Positions 22,535 through 34,193 of a stretch of 64,000 nt of DNA are shown in pieces. Origin of the DNA: Desmodus rotundus (taxonomy: Eukaryota; Chordata; Mammalia; Chiroptera; Phyllostomidae); NCBI RefSeq assembly GCF_022682495.2, contig NC_071388.1:85747073-85811072 (forward strand), in the 5' to 3' direction. The notes beneath the pieces were generated by a model. That model had not been told where the DNA came from and ran no database searches. It saw only the letters and a program-made list of their open reading frames with translations. Each line of letters opens with the position of its first letter. Position 1 is the first letter of the stretch. The position numbers were made by a program, and so were the translations under genes.

Positions 22535-22712
22535 GGCTAGGACTTCCAGTAGTATGTTGAATAAGAGAGGTGAAAGCAGACATCCCTGTATTGTTCCTGA
22601 TCTTAAGGGGAACACTTGTAGTTTTTGCCCGTTGAGTATGCTGCTGGCAGGGGGTTTGTCATATATAGCCTTTATTATGTTTAGGCATGTTCCCTCTAAT
22701 CCCACTTTGCTG
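22535..22712 (-). repeat. ORF2 segment, displaced copy of an internal duplication
   Basis: Carries the same landmarks as 21466-21650, in the same orientation, but sits between the RT-upstream text ending ...CTTCTACTCACTTTTGGC and the text GTTGTTCTTTTTCAAGTTCC that should be contiguous. The element's backbone is therefore interrupted by a roughly 190-bp ORF2 piece in direct orientation, about 1 kb from its source. Confidence 0.8.
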
Positions 22713-23738
22713 AAATTTTGTTGTTCTTTTTCAAGTTCCTTTAATTATGAAGTTAGATTATTTATTTGAGTTTTTTCTTGTTTTGTTTTTTTTTAGATAA
22801 GCCTGTAATGTTATGAATTTCCCTTTTAGGATTGCTTTCCCAGTGACCCACAGATTTTGGATTATTGTGTCTTCATTTTCATTTGTTTCAAGGTATCTTC
22901 TGATTTCTTCCTTAATCTCATTGTTGACCCATTCATTGTTGAATAACATGTTATTTAGCTTCTATATTTTTGCATGTTTTTCAGTGTTCTTGTGATTGCT
23001 TTCTAGTTTCATAGCATTGTAGTCAGAGAAGATGCTTGATATGATTTCAATCTTCTTAATCTTATTGAGACTTGTTTTGTGTCCTAACATGTGGTCTATC
23101 CTAGAAAATATTCCAGCACACTTAAAATGTATGTATATTCCACTGCTTGGGGTGAAATGCTCTGAAGATATCAATTAAATCCATTTAATCTAGTGGGTTC
23201 TTTAAGGCCGCTGTCTCCTTGTTGATTTTCTGTCTAGAAGGTCTATCCATTGAAGTCAGTGGGGTGTTAAAATCCCCCACTATGACTGTATTGCTGTCAA
23301 TTTCTCAATTTATAGCCATCAAGATTTGCTTCACATATTTAGGTGCCCCTATGCTTGGTGCATAAATGTTTACTAGGGTTATATCCTCTTGTTGGATTGT
23401 TCCCTTTTTTACTATGTAGTGTCCTTCCTTTTCTCTTACTATAGCCTTGGTTTTAAAGTCTATTTTTTTGCATATAGGTACTGCTACCCCAGCTTTTTTT
23501 CCCTTTACATTTGCATGAAATATCTTTTTCCATCCCTTTAGTCTGTGTGTATCTTTTGATTTGAGATGGGTCTCCAGGGGGCAGCATATATATGGGTCTT
23601 GATTTCTTATCCATTCACCTACTCTATGTCTTTTAGTTGGAACATTTAAGCCATTTACATTTAAGGTGATTATTGATAGATATGCATTTTATTGTTAGAC
23701 TGTTTTCTTCTGGGTTTTTTTCCCTCTATTTCTTCTTC

Positions 23739-24585
23739 TTAAAGCAAGCCCTTTAAAATTTGTTGAAATACTGGTTTGGTGTTAACAATCTCCCTTAGCT
23801 TTTTCTTTTCTGAGAAGCTCCTTATTTCTCCTTCAATTTTAAATGATAGTCTTGCTGGGTAAAGCAGCCTTGGTTGTAGATCCTTGCTTTTCATCACCTT
23901 GAAAACTTCACACCACTCCCTTCTGGCCTGAAATGTTTCTGTTGAGCTATCAGAAGACAGTATGATTAGTGTTCCCTTGTAGGAAACTACCTGCTTTTCT
24001 CTTGTGGCTGTTAGGATTCTCTCCTTGTCTTTAAGCCTTGTCATTTTAATTATGATGTATCTCGGTGTAGGCCTCTTTGGGTCCAACTTGTTTGGAACTC
24101 TCTGAGCTTCCTAGACCAAATTAGGAAAGTTTTCTGTCATTATTTCTTCAAATGGGTTCTCAATCCCTTGCTCTCTCTCTTCTCTTTCTGGTATTCCCAT
24201 CATGTGGATATTGTTACACTTCCTGTTGTCCAAAATGTTTCTTAAACTCTTCTCATTTTTATAAATTCTTTTTTTCTTTTTGCTGCTCTGTCAGGGTGTT
24301 TTTTTTCTACCTTGTCTTCCAAATCACTAATTTGATACTCTGCTTCATCTAACCTACTGTTAATCCCTTCCAGTGTATTATTTATTTCAGATATTGCATT
24401 CTTTATTTCTGACTGGTCCTTTTTTATGATTTCTATGTCTTTTTTCATGCTGTTGAGTATCCTTATAATAATTACTGTGAACTCTCTACCTGATAAATTG
24501 CTTGCCTCCATTTCATCTAGTTCTTCTTCTGGATAATTCTTTTGTTCTTTCTTTGGATTTTGATTTTGTGTCTTCCCATTTTGGC
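23739..24585 (-). pseudogene. L1 ORF1 (RNA-binding coiled-coil protein), broken
   Basis: On the minus strand the N-terminal part (24511-24242) is a heptad-rich coiled coil (IKKDQSEIKNAISEIN, SRLDEAEYQISDLED). The C-terminal part (24086-23739) contains RRM/CTD text such as PRYIIIKMTRLKDKERIL and RLLYPARLSF. The middle (about 24240-24090) and the start region carry a stop and frameshifts. The intact family protein forms trimers that coat L1 RNA. Confidence 0.85.
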
Positions 24586-25357
24586 TGCTTCTTTGTATTG
24601 TTTGCCTTAGCTGTTAAATTAATCAGCTGTTGAACTAACCAAGCTGTAATCAACAGCCCTGCTTAAGCTCCACAGGGTGGGTCAGAGTAATTCCTATGGT
24701 GAGGCTATTACTTTCCCTCAGGCTGATGCTACTTGGAGTGGAATGCTCTGCCTGAGAAAGTTTATTTCTGCACTATGGGGAATGACTCAGCGCAGGGATC
24801 CTAGCAACTATTCCCGCAGTTCTTTCTCCAGAGCCACCAACCCCAGACTCTCCTCAAATGTTATCTAGTCCACTCTGCCCTCCCTCTGCCAGAGCCCAGG
24901 ATAAATGCTGCAAACAAAGTTTTGTGCATTGGCCATTTAAGACACTCTGCATCTCCAGCCATCTCTCCCTGGAAGACAGAAACCCTGCTGTTTTTCACAT
25001 GGATTTTACCCGGGCTCCTTTCCCAGCTATGGTGCTGTAGGCTGGGGAGCCCTGCTTGGGGTTTAGACCTAACACTTCTTAGGGAGAATTCCCAGCCACT
25101 GAAATAATCCTCCAAAACTTTAGCTGCCACCAGTGGGAGCCCAGCCAGTCCATTCATGCCTCCTCCACACTCTCTACCAGTCTTGGTGTGGTGAGGCGGT
25201 TTCTTCTGTCTGTCCTTGGTTATAAGGCTCCTCTCCAGTCAGTGTTCAATTGGTTATTCAGAATGATTTCTCTACAATTTAGTTGTAATTCCAGATTGGT
25301 CCTGGGAATAGGTTAATGTAGCTTCCACTTACTCGTCTGCCATCTTGGATCTCTCTG

Positions 25358-25368
25358 TAATGCTCTTT
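25358..25368. repeat. Target-site duplication of the 19.5-25.4 kb L1, right copy
   Basis: Exact copy of 19482-19492, immediately before the L1 5' end on the minus strand. Confidence 0.85.
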
Positions 25369-27690
25369 TCTAAGTTTTTATCAGCTCCCAATATTTTATC
25401 CTTTTCTCCTTCAAAGTCATTAAATACTTCCAAAAATTCCTTTAATGTGAAGCTTTTTCCCAACATCATTTCCTCTGGGACATCTTCATTCCTTATATCA
25501 CAACCAGTGGCTCATATATGCCTACAATCTCACTTTCATTATTTTCCTCCAACTGCACATCTATATTCTTGAACATCAGTAACGACAACAGTCCCATGGC
25601 CAGCTCATTCTTCTATAATTCCATTTACAGTTGATTCAAACTTCACTTCCATTATTTCCACTTTTTATTGTTTTGTTGACTGACCATTTCTCTCAGCCAA
25701 TTCCCTCTATTATTAATTTCTGTAAAAATGTCATGTATGTTTATCATCGGAAGACTAGGAGACTACACAACTACATGCCTTGCTGCCTGTGTGTAAACTG
25801 AATAACAGACGTAAAGTGACTGGTCACTGATTACAATGTGGCTCTCTAACTTAGGAAGTGATTTCCAAACTGAAGAGCAAAAGCGAAGTTTGTATTTTAT
25901 ACAACTAGTCACTATTAAAAACCTACATTTACTGAATGTGAAGATTAATAGTTGTCACAGAGCTTTCTGAGCTTTCTAGGATGATAACCCATATGGAACA
26001 ATTACCACATTGGTGAAATATTTAACAGCTCAAGAACATTCTGTAATTTGAGAGCTTTAAAAAATTCTTTGTGGAACATAAAACGAAATGTATTCAACTT
26101 GTGTTAACCATGTCCCTTCTACCATCAAGTTGGGTTCCACATGCTAATAGTGAGCGTGCAGGGAGGAGTCAGGGCACAGATGGGGCAAGGGTGTATTTTA
26201 TTTGAATTTTTATCTACATTGACATCTCATAATGCCTCCAAAGCCATTCCTAAATAGTGAGTGATTTTAAAAATTCCAATTAAATTGGCACAATTTATAA
26301 GTTGGGACAAAAAGGAAACTTAAAACTGGTATAATTATACATAAAAGCATTTACAATTCTACCAAGGTATAAAAAGTCTAAAGAAGAAATGTTTTCAATA
26401 GAATTTTTAAAAATGCTGTCATCTGAATAAAATATGCTGCTGCTAGTCCAAGAATTTGTTTCCATTCTTGATGACAACTTTCAGAGGACTACAATTCCCA
26501 GCAACCCTTGAGACTTTTTAGTTTCAAATTCCTTGCTAAGAACTATAATCCAAATATTTTAAGTATCAGACAATACAAAAAATTATCCATTACATTTTCA
26601 GTTTAATGTAGCCTTGATCAATCAAAATAAATGAATTAAACTCTGATCAACTGAGTTAATGTTTATTGCTTATTTAAAATATCAAAATAAAATTAATTAA
26701 TACTATCAGTTTCACACCCACTTTTTAGATCGGTTTTGCTCATCTGTATTGACTTGTTGATTACTTGTATTTACTTCTCCACATATTAGTTAATTAAGAT
26801 GTATAGATATATACATTCTCTTCTTAGAATTTTCTGCTTAAAATGTAAAGAATTCATTTTCTTTTGATTAATATAGTCATTCCAAAATATGGTAATGCTC
26901 TTACTTCTTTTTGTAATATGTTAATTAGTGACAAAAATAAAGTTGTATCTATGCAGTCATTATGTTTATCAGACACTTGGAAAATTTGGTCTCTTTAAAA
27001 AAATAACAGCATTGATTAAATGGACACTTATCGATTAAAGATGGTGCCTGACAATCATTAAACACATTACTCTGCTTCTTGTTTCTTTGCATTTGCTACT
27101 TTACACTAAATTCTAACTTTAATATCCAATGCCAACAAATTTTTCCCCCAATATCTGAGTGACTAAGATGCTACCTTACTTTCCAGAGCCCTCATCCTGA
27201 ATCACTGGTCAGCAAACAGGAGGCAGCATGTGTCCCTACAGGAGTATAATTCAAACCAAGAAATAGAAGAGTCTGGCGGAAAATTCACTTCACAAAATGA
27301 CACCTTCACAGATCTCTGAAAGCTCTTGGTAGTTATTCAACTTGTCGTCATTGTTTTAGTCACAGAAATGCTGCCACCTTCAGGAAGAAACGTGGGAATC
27401 TGCAACTGCATCCTCAAGTGGAGACCCTTATATCCAAACTCTCAACTTCCCTGTCTTTAAACTTAGTTGTGAAGTATCCTGTTATTTTTCTATATATCTA
27501 AATATTAGTAATCTATTTCTGTACACTTTTTTGCCTTATTAGTTTTTTTCCAAATAGACATTGATAAGTTGCTCAGAAATAATAATTAGAAGAGAATTCA
27601 CTATTGTCAATCAAATAAAAACTACCTCAATAAGAACAGGCATTTTCAGGTATTAAATTATAAGAAGCATAAAAATGAAGTTCCAAAACA
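25369..27690. other. Unassigned AT-rich sequence
   Basis: No repeat family, RNA gene or exon recognised in about 2.3 kb. The sequence is AT-rich and has a lower density of recognisable elements than the rest of the window, so it may contain non-repetitive (conserved or simply old) DNA. Confidence 0.4.
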
Positions 27691-27707
27691 TTTCCTGTGC
27701 TCAAATA

Positions 27708-27855
27708 ATGAAATATATATATTATTTGAATATGTATATTCATATAAACATGTGTGTGTATATATGCAACTGAAATGTGTGTACATATGTGTGTGTATAT
27801 ATACACATCTCAGTCGCTGTACATATATACACGTGTCTGTATATATACATAAAAT
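27708..27855. repeat. Compound TG/TA microsatellite
   Basis: Alternating purine-pyrimidine dinucleotides: ATATATATATT, GTGTGTGTATATATG, ATGTGTGTGTATATATACAC and later ATATATACAC. It is a potential Z-DNA/cruciform former. The overlapping open frames rich in Tyr, Cys, Val and Thr are artefacts of the repeat. Confidence 0.8.
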
Positions 27856-27879
27856 CCAGGTATATAGTTTACTTAAAAA

Positions 27880-27950
27880 AATTTTTTTATTATTCAATTA
27901 CAGTTGTATGCCTTTTCTCCCCATCCCTCCACTCCACCCCAGCCGAAAAG
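27880..27950 (-). mobile_element. Very short L1 3' end insertion (about 71 bp)
   Basis: The minus strand matches the bat L1 3' terminus also seen at 30390-30480 (GGGATGGGGAGAAAAGGC, then ACTGTAATTGAATAA). A TSD of CTTAAAAA lies at 27872-27879 and 27951-27958. This is an extremely 5'-truncated L1 insertion. Confidence 0.75.
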
Positions 27951-28694
27951 CTTAAAAATTAATTTTGATAACAATTTGTACAGTTTGTAAGAAAAATATT
28001 TCTTTAAATGTATTGAGTCTTCTAAAATAGAAGCATTTCCCCCCTTTACATTTAGTTTCTCCTACATTTATGGGTTGAAATAAAAATTAAAAGCAGTTCT
28101 TTGCCAGCTTTCTGATGTTTTTCAGTTTACATAAAAAATTTTCCTCTCTCCTTCCTGTTGTTTTTTTCCTCTTACAAGTTCAGCTCTTTTAATAATCGGC
28201 TCTTGATCTAGTTCTGTTTTCCTTTTGCTTATTCTTTCCCCTATCTTCTTTCCCATCATCCTCCACTTTTCATTGGTTTATCTTTCCTTCATTTAGAAAG
28301 TCTATTGGTCAGCAATTGGCCACTTACAGCGGCCGATTTCTTTTATGCCCTATAAGCAATGTATACAATTCTCTCTTGTAACTAGGCAGCTTGGAATCTG
28401 GTTGCTTGTTGCCATGTACACAAACATCTGTATGGAAGAAAACAGGTTTTTATTAACAGGTTTCCCAATTTGGGGAGTGGGAGTCTGAGAGTATTCCCGC
28501 TCTGTACCCTTACATAGAACCTCCCTTGCTCCCAAAAACCGTGTCCAGAAGTTCCCCATTATTGCTCATCTTTCCTTTGGAACTTAAGCCCGCCACACAA
28601 ACAGGGCTCCATCCTCTCTGGGGTAGCATCTCTGGGTTTCAGAGTGTCTGTTGGCTCGCAGCAGCTTGCTCTCTCTCCTTGGCATATCACTGGA

Positions 28695-28890
28695 AGGGGT
28701 GTCCAACCTTTTGGCATCTCTGGGCCACACCGGAAGAAGAGTTGTGTGGAGCCACATATTAAATACACAAACAGTAAAGAAAACTGATGAGCAATAAAAA
28801 AAAAAAAAGGGTTAAGTAAATTTATGATAATGTGTTGGGCCACATTCATAGCCATCCTGGGCCACATGGGGCCCGCGGCTGCAGTTGGAT
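28695..28890 (+). mobile_element. MER30-type hAT-Charlie element
   Basis: Starts AGGGGTGTCCAACCTTTTGG, continues CATCTCTGGGCCACA and GAAGAAGAGTTG, and contains GTGTTGGGCCACATTCATAG and the GGCCCGCGGCTGCAG block near the right end. It has a homologue at 36316-36516. Non-autonomous; the right terminus is degraded. Confidence 0.7.
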
Positions 28891-29750
28891 ACTGAGTATG
28901 CAGGGGATGCTCTGCCGCCAGGAGCCTCCCTGTACAGCTCTTGGGGTGTGAGAGCGGAGGCCGTTCAGGACCCGCCTGCCATGGTGGGCCCAGCGGTAGC
29001 GTCTCAGAGGTGGAAGCCCTGGGAGGCACACGTCCATGCGTGTGACCGTGCCTCCAGGGAGCTGGCTTCCGATAGTGTGCCCGAGCCCCGAACAGTCCCT
29101 GTGGCTCCCGCTCTGGCAGACCTGCAACGACTGCGGAAACTACCCTCACCAAGCTCCAGCTGGAAGAACGCTCAAGCGACAAGCAGTCCTGTCCTTCCGC
29201 CACGGGGGAGCCGTCACTGGGCATGGGCAGGGGGTACCTGCGCCGGCTTCCTCTCTGGGGAAGGGGCCTGGGCCTCCCCTGCGGATGAAGGGCGAGGCGC
29301 CAATCGTCTGAGCACAGTCACGAGCCAGCCAACTCGAGTCTCCCATGCCCCTCCCGCGGAAGTCCGCTGCCCTCCCGGCCAGGCAGGTCCTGGAGAGCTG
29401 GTGGAGCCAAGGCCGGGCGGCTCTGGGGCCTCAGTCCCCCGCCGCTGATCACTCACGCAGGGAAGGGGAGGGCAAAGGCTAGTGCCAGTGCTTCCACGTG
29501 TTCCACTTTGAAAGACGCCCCCATAATTCTCTGCGCAGAGGAAGCCAACGGGGTGGGGGGGGGGGGTTTGTCCCTCCACCCAATCACCTCACGAGCTCCA
29601 AGTCAGGCCTCCAGGCTTCATTTCTGCTGAGTCACTGGCCGGTGAGGCTCGCTGCAGCCGGGCGCAGGAGCGGTCTTCTGCGCTTTTGCGCCATTCGCCA
29701 GTTCTGGCGGGGTGGTCCCCCTCGCCCGTCACACTCTGTCTGCTTTCTCT
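28891..29750. promoter_or_regulatory. CpG-rich patch, possible CpG island
   Basis: About 860 bp with strongly raised G+C and many CpG dinucleotides (for example around 29040-29110, 29230-29330, 29380-29450 and 29640-29730), abruptly different from the AT-rich flanks. Long open frames exist simultaneously on both strands (up to 221 codons on minus), a composition effect rather than coding evidence. No TATA box or splice signals were convincingly assigned. The GGGGGGGGG run at 29555-29567 is a G-tract. It could be a promoter, a first exon or a distal regulatory island. Confidence 0.4.
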
Positions 29751-30064
29751 TTATTCGGAATCCGTTCTTTATTACCAGACAATGCCAACATGCACTTTTC
29801 AAAAACATGTTTTTTTTTTTTAAGTATAATTACTTCAAAATACAAATATCCTACAAAACACTAATTACACAGCCCAGCTGAAAAAGACACTTACATAAAA
29901 TCTTTTATGTTTATTCTCTCAAGTAATTTGACACTTACAAATATGACAGTTCCCCTCAGATTAATTTACAAATTGTATACATTAAAATCTCTGTGTGATA
30001 CGAACAAATGAATGGAACACAAACAGACCATAGTAGAGAAAAAATTTAGCATCTGTTATTTTTT

Positions 30065-30082
30065 AAAAGTAGGGAAGTTTAT
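30065..30082. repeat. Target-site duplication, left copy (30.1 kb L1)
   Basis: AAAAGTAGGGAAGTTTAT, repeated exactly at 30505-30522. Confidence 0.9.
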
Positions 30083-30504
30083 ATGGTATATTTACACAAT
30101 GGAATTCTACGCAGCAGAGAGAAAGAAGGAGCTTATACCCTTTGCAACAGCATGAATGGAACTGGAAAGCATTATGCTAAGTGAAATAAGCCAGGCGGTG
30201 AGGGACAAATACCATATGATCACACCTTTACCTGGAACATAATCAATAGAAGAAAAAAGCAAACAAAATATAACCAGAGACATTGAAGTTAAGAACAATC
30301 TAACAATAGCCGGGGGGGGGGGGCAGTGGGAAGAGGGGATTACAGGAACTACTATAAAGGGCACATGGACAAAATCAAGGGGGAGGGTGGAGGTGGGGGA
30401 GGGAGGTGGGTTCAGCTGGGGTGGGGTGGAGGGATGGGGAGAAAAGGCATACAACTGTAATTGAATAACAATAAAAATTTAAAAAAAAAGAGTGAATGAA
30501 TAAA
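30083..30504 (+). mobile_element. Young, 5'-truncated L1 3' end
   Basis: A 422-bp insertion carrying the end of ORF2 (ACACAATGGAATTCTACGC...) and the L1 3' UTR with a G-tract (30313-30324) and GGGATGGGGAGAAAAGGC, ending with AATAAAAATTTAAAAAAAAA. It is flanked by a perfect 18-bp TSD, which suggests a relatively recent insertion. Confidence 0.92.
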
Positions 30505-30522
30505 AAAAGTAGGGAAGTTTAT
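30505..30522. repeat. Target-site duplication, right copy (30.1 kb L1)
   Basis: Exact copy of 30065-30082. Confidence 0.9.
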
Positions 30523-31040
30523 TTATTTAATAAATGATGATAGAACAATTGGTTAACTATTTTTTAAAAAATAAAATTCAATCTTCAACCTCATAAATAC
30601 ATCAAAATAAAACCCAAATAAACAATTTTTAAAAATAAAGGTCTATTTAAGTTCTATTCATATGTCTATTTAAAAACACATGTGAATATCTATCTATTCA
30701 GTTATACTGTAGTTAAATGAAAAACAATAAAGAAAAAGGTTAATATGTGGGTTAACATAAAAATTAAAAGCATCTTTGTTTAAAACATCATAAATATAAA
30801 TAAAAGTGTAATGGTAATTTGGAAAGATAATTTTCAATACTAATGGAAGGTAAAGGTTTAATACTTATATCTGAAGATAAACTACAAATAATAAGAAAAC
30901 ACAAATACGTATACAGCAAATAATGAGCAAAGGTTATAGACAATTCAAAAGAAATATTCTTGTTCAATATATATTTTTCATGTTCAATCTCATTAGCAAT
31001 CAAAAATGCAAATTAATCCTGTGAGTTTTTGCCTCTAAAA

Positions 31041-31260
31041 CCAATTAATTAATTAATTAATTAAGATTTTTAGAGATAGGGGAAAGCAGGTAGAAAGAGG
31101 GAGAGAAACATTGATGTGAGAGAAAAACATCCACCTTCTGCGCACCCTCAAGCAGGACCCATCCCTCAACCCACACAAGTGCCCTGACCGCTCAGAATTG
31201 AACTGCAACCTTTCGGTTTGCGGGATGATGTCGAACCAACTAAGCCACACAGACTAGGGC
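31041..31260 (-). mobile_element. VES-type SINE, minus
   Basis: The complement of a VES element: head at the right end (GCCACACAGACTAGGGC on plus), middle GAGAAACATTGATGTGAG and tail at the left (AATTAATTAATTAATTAA, an expanded ATTA microsatellite in the tail). Chiropteran-specific family. Confidence 0.85.
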
Positions 31261-31289
31261 TCAGTGAATATTTTTAAAGTTACTAATAC

Positions 31290-31790
31290 CTCGTTTCAGA
31301 AAAGGTGTTGCAAAATGGCACTTACAATCTTCTTGGATGACAATTTAACAGTACATATGTAAAGTCTTAGGATCTCATCCTTAAACCCAGCAATTCCTTA
31401 GAACACAGTCTTGTATGTTCAAGGGAAACAATCAAGATGTAAAAGAAACTTATATATACAAGAATAATCACAGTTGGGATTGGTAAAATAAATAATAGCA
31501 CATACAAGTAATGAAATACTATTCGGTTATTTATTCAGTTCCAAAAAATAATTACATTAGAAAGTGCTCAAGGATTTATAAAGTCATTAAAATGTGTTAC
31601 TAAACTAATTATAATAAACTATATTATAGAATAATTATAATGCATATTTATATACACAAAGTAAAGAGACAAATCGTTAATAGATTTTTTCTGAGTGGTA
31701 AGACCATTAATTTCTTTTTTAAAAAAATCCTTTGCTGTACTTTAATTTTCTCAATAATGTAACATTTTAATCAGGAAAAGAGTTGTTTTC
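31290..31790 (+). mobile_element. Old LINE-1 (L1M) fragment
   Basis: Diverged L1 3' ORF2/UTR text, including ACCCAGCAATTCCTTAG, then AAGAATAATCACAG and GGTAAAATAAATAATAGCA-type phrases in the order seen in old L1 tails. Confidence 0.65.
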
Positions 31791-31859
31791 ATGCTAATTT
31801 ATTTTTAAATCAAGTATACTAATGGTAAAGAAGAGATACCATATATAACATACATTTCC

Positions 31860-32112
31860 ACAAATAATTCCTTTTTCAATTCCCATGGAATGTACAACAC
31901 TAAGAATGAACTCCAATACAAAGTATGGATTTGGTAATGATGTACCAAAGTATGTCCATCCATTGTAACAAATGTCCTACTCCGGTGCCGGATGTTGATG
32001 CTGGGGAGACTGTGCGTGTGTGTGGCAGGAGATCTATGGCAACTCTCTGTACTTTCTGCTCAATTTTTCTGTGAAACTAAAACTTCTCTAAAAAAATCAA
32101 GTTAAAAAAAAA
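31860..32112 (+). mobile_element. Old LINE-1 3' end
   Basis: Includes GGATGTTGATGCTGGGGAG, GCTCAATTTTTCTGTGAAAC and TAAAACTTCTCTAAAAAAAT, the classic old mammalian L1 3' UTR ending, followed by an A-run. Confidence 0.75.
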
Positions 32113-33966
32113 AGATTCCCAGAATATCCCCAAATTGCGCACAAAGTGGATTGGGTACTATATAATACAGAAATTTAAAACAATACTGTTTACTGTAGAA
32201 GCCTTTGAAGTATGCTGATTGGGTGTGTAATAAGTTTTTTGCTCACATATTGATCATAAAATTAAAAAATAATATTTTTTCATTTGCCTTCTTATCCCCA
32301 TAGATAGAAAGTGGTTGTAACAGTTTTGTGCAATAGAAATATGGGATGTATTTGTACAGTAACTGTAAATTCTCAGGGAGTCACAGTAAAAAAATTAATA
32401 GTGAAAGGAAATGGGTAAAATAATATTTAATAATAGATTTTATTTAATCCAACATATTCAAATATTATCATTCCAACATGTAATTTATTAAAAAATTGAG
32501 ATATTTTATCCTCCTTATTTTATGAACTCACTGAAATTTGTTGTGAATTTTACATTTGCAGCACAACTCAATTTATTTGCTAAATTTTCAGTGAAGATAT
32601 TTGATCAGTATTTAGATTTCATAAAATCTGCTCTAGAAAAAGTAAGTTAAAGCAAGTTTTTCCCAACATAAGTAATTTTCCTATTCTGAATTTGTTTTCA
32701 AATTTAAATTTATGTAAATTAAAATTAAATAAAATTAAAAATCAAGTTCCTCAGTTGTACTAGCCATATTTTATGTGTGGCTAGAAGTTACCTTCTTAGG
32801 CTACCTTATCACTTCTGCAATATACTACTTTATGGGGAATAGGCCTGAACACACCTATACTTAGCAAGTTCAAATCTAATTATTAATCATGTTAAAAGAA
32901 TGCAACTGTGGATCCTTACCTACTTTTTTGGCCACCATTTAATACCTTATCACATTTGAGATGAGTCTTCTCAGCAAATTCTTCTACAAAAAGAGAATAT
33001 CCCACACGGAAAACGAGGTATTGCTCCCAGCAATAAATTGCAGGCACAATTTCACTTTCTTTCAGGTGGTTGAGGAATAATTTTGTCACTAAACAATGTC
33101 TAATAGTAAAGACTGAGGGAGTAAATAGTGTAAAATAGAATGCATTTTGCTATTTATAGTAGATTTGTGACTGCCCGGGCAACAGAACTTCCTCACATAT
33201 TTGAAAAGTCTTGCATGACCCAAAGGAGTGGAACTAATGAACTGTCCAAAGCTCAGCTGTGCTTTTCAGCTTGTCCATACAAATTGGACAAGCCCGTTAC
33301 TGTCTGAGGCAATTCCTTTGGTGGTGCTAGCGACTGCCATGTTTTAAGTGCATCACCAGCTGGACTCGAACCCTTGCAGGGTGGTTATGTGAAGTTGTGC
33401 TCTGATGACTGGCAATGGATCTGCAAAAACAGAACGTGCACATGCACATGGCTGCTGATGTTAACTCCGGAAAAAGTATATTTCGGCAATAGATCATTTT
33501 TGCATTCTTCTGAATAAATATATTTCCCCCAAACCATCATCCTCACTTACTAACATAAGTAAAAAGCAAAACTATGATGTGATATGTGATGACATAAGAG
33601 TGTACGTGAACCACCCATTTCAGCATGTCAGTCAGCAAGCTTCATTTGTTGCCGAAGGGGTGGGGGATGGGGAAAAAATAGAATAAAATAAAATCACTTT
33701 TTAAAAACTTTCAAAAGCAAACCTGGTCATGGCTCCACGTTCAGCATGTTTTGGTCAATTTCCACTTTTAGGTTTGTGATTCTAGGATGCAAAAGTAGAG
33801 GAAAAAGCTTTAAGGGTACTGAGTGCCAGGCACTTCAACAGTTAGGCCACATCTATATAAACGACACAGCGCCTGATCAGGGAGACTACATTTATAGGCA
33901 GAAGATTAACATGAGGCAGCATGTACTTAAATTCCCAGTGAGTGATTCAAACAACAGCTGCTATAG
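32113..33966. other. Unassigned sequence
   Basis: About 1.85 kb of AT-rich DNA without a recognised repeat or exon. A short stretch near 33357-33372 resembles a tRNA B box on the minus strand but lacks the rest of a tRNA (see rejected). Confidence 0.4.
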
Positions 33967-33974
33967 GACTAGAG
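33967..33974. repeat. Target-site duplication of the hAT transposon, left copy
   Basis: GACTAGAG, repeated exactly at 35820-35827. Eight bases is the characteristic hAT duplication length. Confidence 0.85.
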
Positions 33975-34193
33975 CAATGGTTCTGGAGGTCCACTGGAGG
34001 CCCCCTGTGGTTCTCAAAGACTTCTAGAGGTCCCCAAGACCCTCTCAAGGGTTCTGTGATGTTAAAACTATTTTCATGATAATTTTAAAATGTCATTTAT
34101 CTTTTTCACTGTCTCTGTTTTCAGTGATCATGCTTAGAACTGTGTGGTTGCCTCAGCACAAATCAAGGCTGGCAGCCCACTGTAGTCACTGTA

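Larger units (their letters stand above)
19955..23600 (-). pseudogene. L1 ORF2 (endonuclease, reverse transcriptase, Cys-rich domain), many disruptions
   Basis: Minus-strand frames give endonuclease text near 23500-23000 (VNIYAPSIGAPKY; GDFNTPLTSMDRPSRQKIN), an RT segment near 21750-21540 ([28 protein letters not shown]) and the C-terminal domain near 20256-19954, which contains [18 protein letters not shown] with its Cys/His pattern. At 21004-20768 an open frame includes the FAWNHKRP block. Stops and frameshifts occur throughout; the longest run is about 100 codons. The normal order is broken at 22.5-22.7 kb by an inserted copy of the RT upstream segment. Confidence 0.88.
19493..25357 (-). 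mobile_element. Near full-length LINE-1 (about 5.87 kb), decayed
   Basis: On the minus strand the element starts near 25357 with GATCCAAGATGGCAGACG (L1 5' end), has an ~800-bp 5' UTR, ORF1 (about 24585-23739), an inter-ORF gap, ORF2 (about 23600-19960), a 3' end and an A-tail (T-run at 19495-19510 on plus). The 11-bp TSD TAATGCTCTTT flanks it. The 5' UTR aligns with that of the 8-12 kb L1, so the two share a lineage. Both ORFs are interrupted. A displaced duplicate of ORF2 sequence sits at about 22535-22712. Not retrotransposition competent. Confidence 0.93.

Noticed and set aside
27658..27962. Several 60-80 codon frames rich in Tyr, Cys, Thr and Val
   Set aside because: Translation of a TG/TA microsatellite.
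28559..29448. Frames of 187-221 codons on both strands
   Set aside because: Same composition effect in a CpG-rich patch; no domain, no splice or start context.
33357..33372. B-box-like string (complement GGGTTCGAGTCC) suggesting a tRNA or SINE
   Set aside because: No A box at the right distance and no cloverleaf-compatible stems; probably chance.
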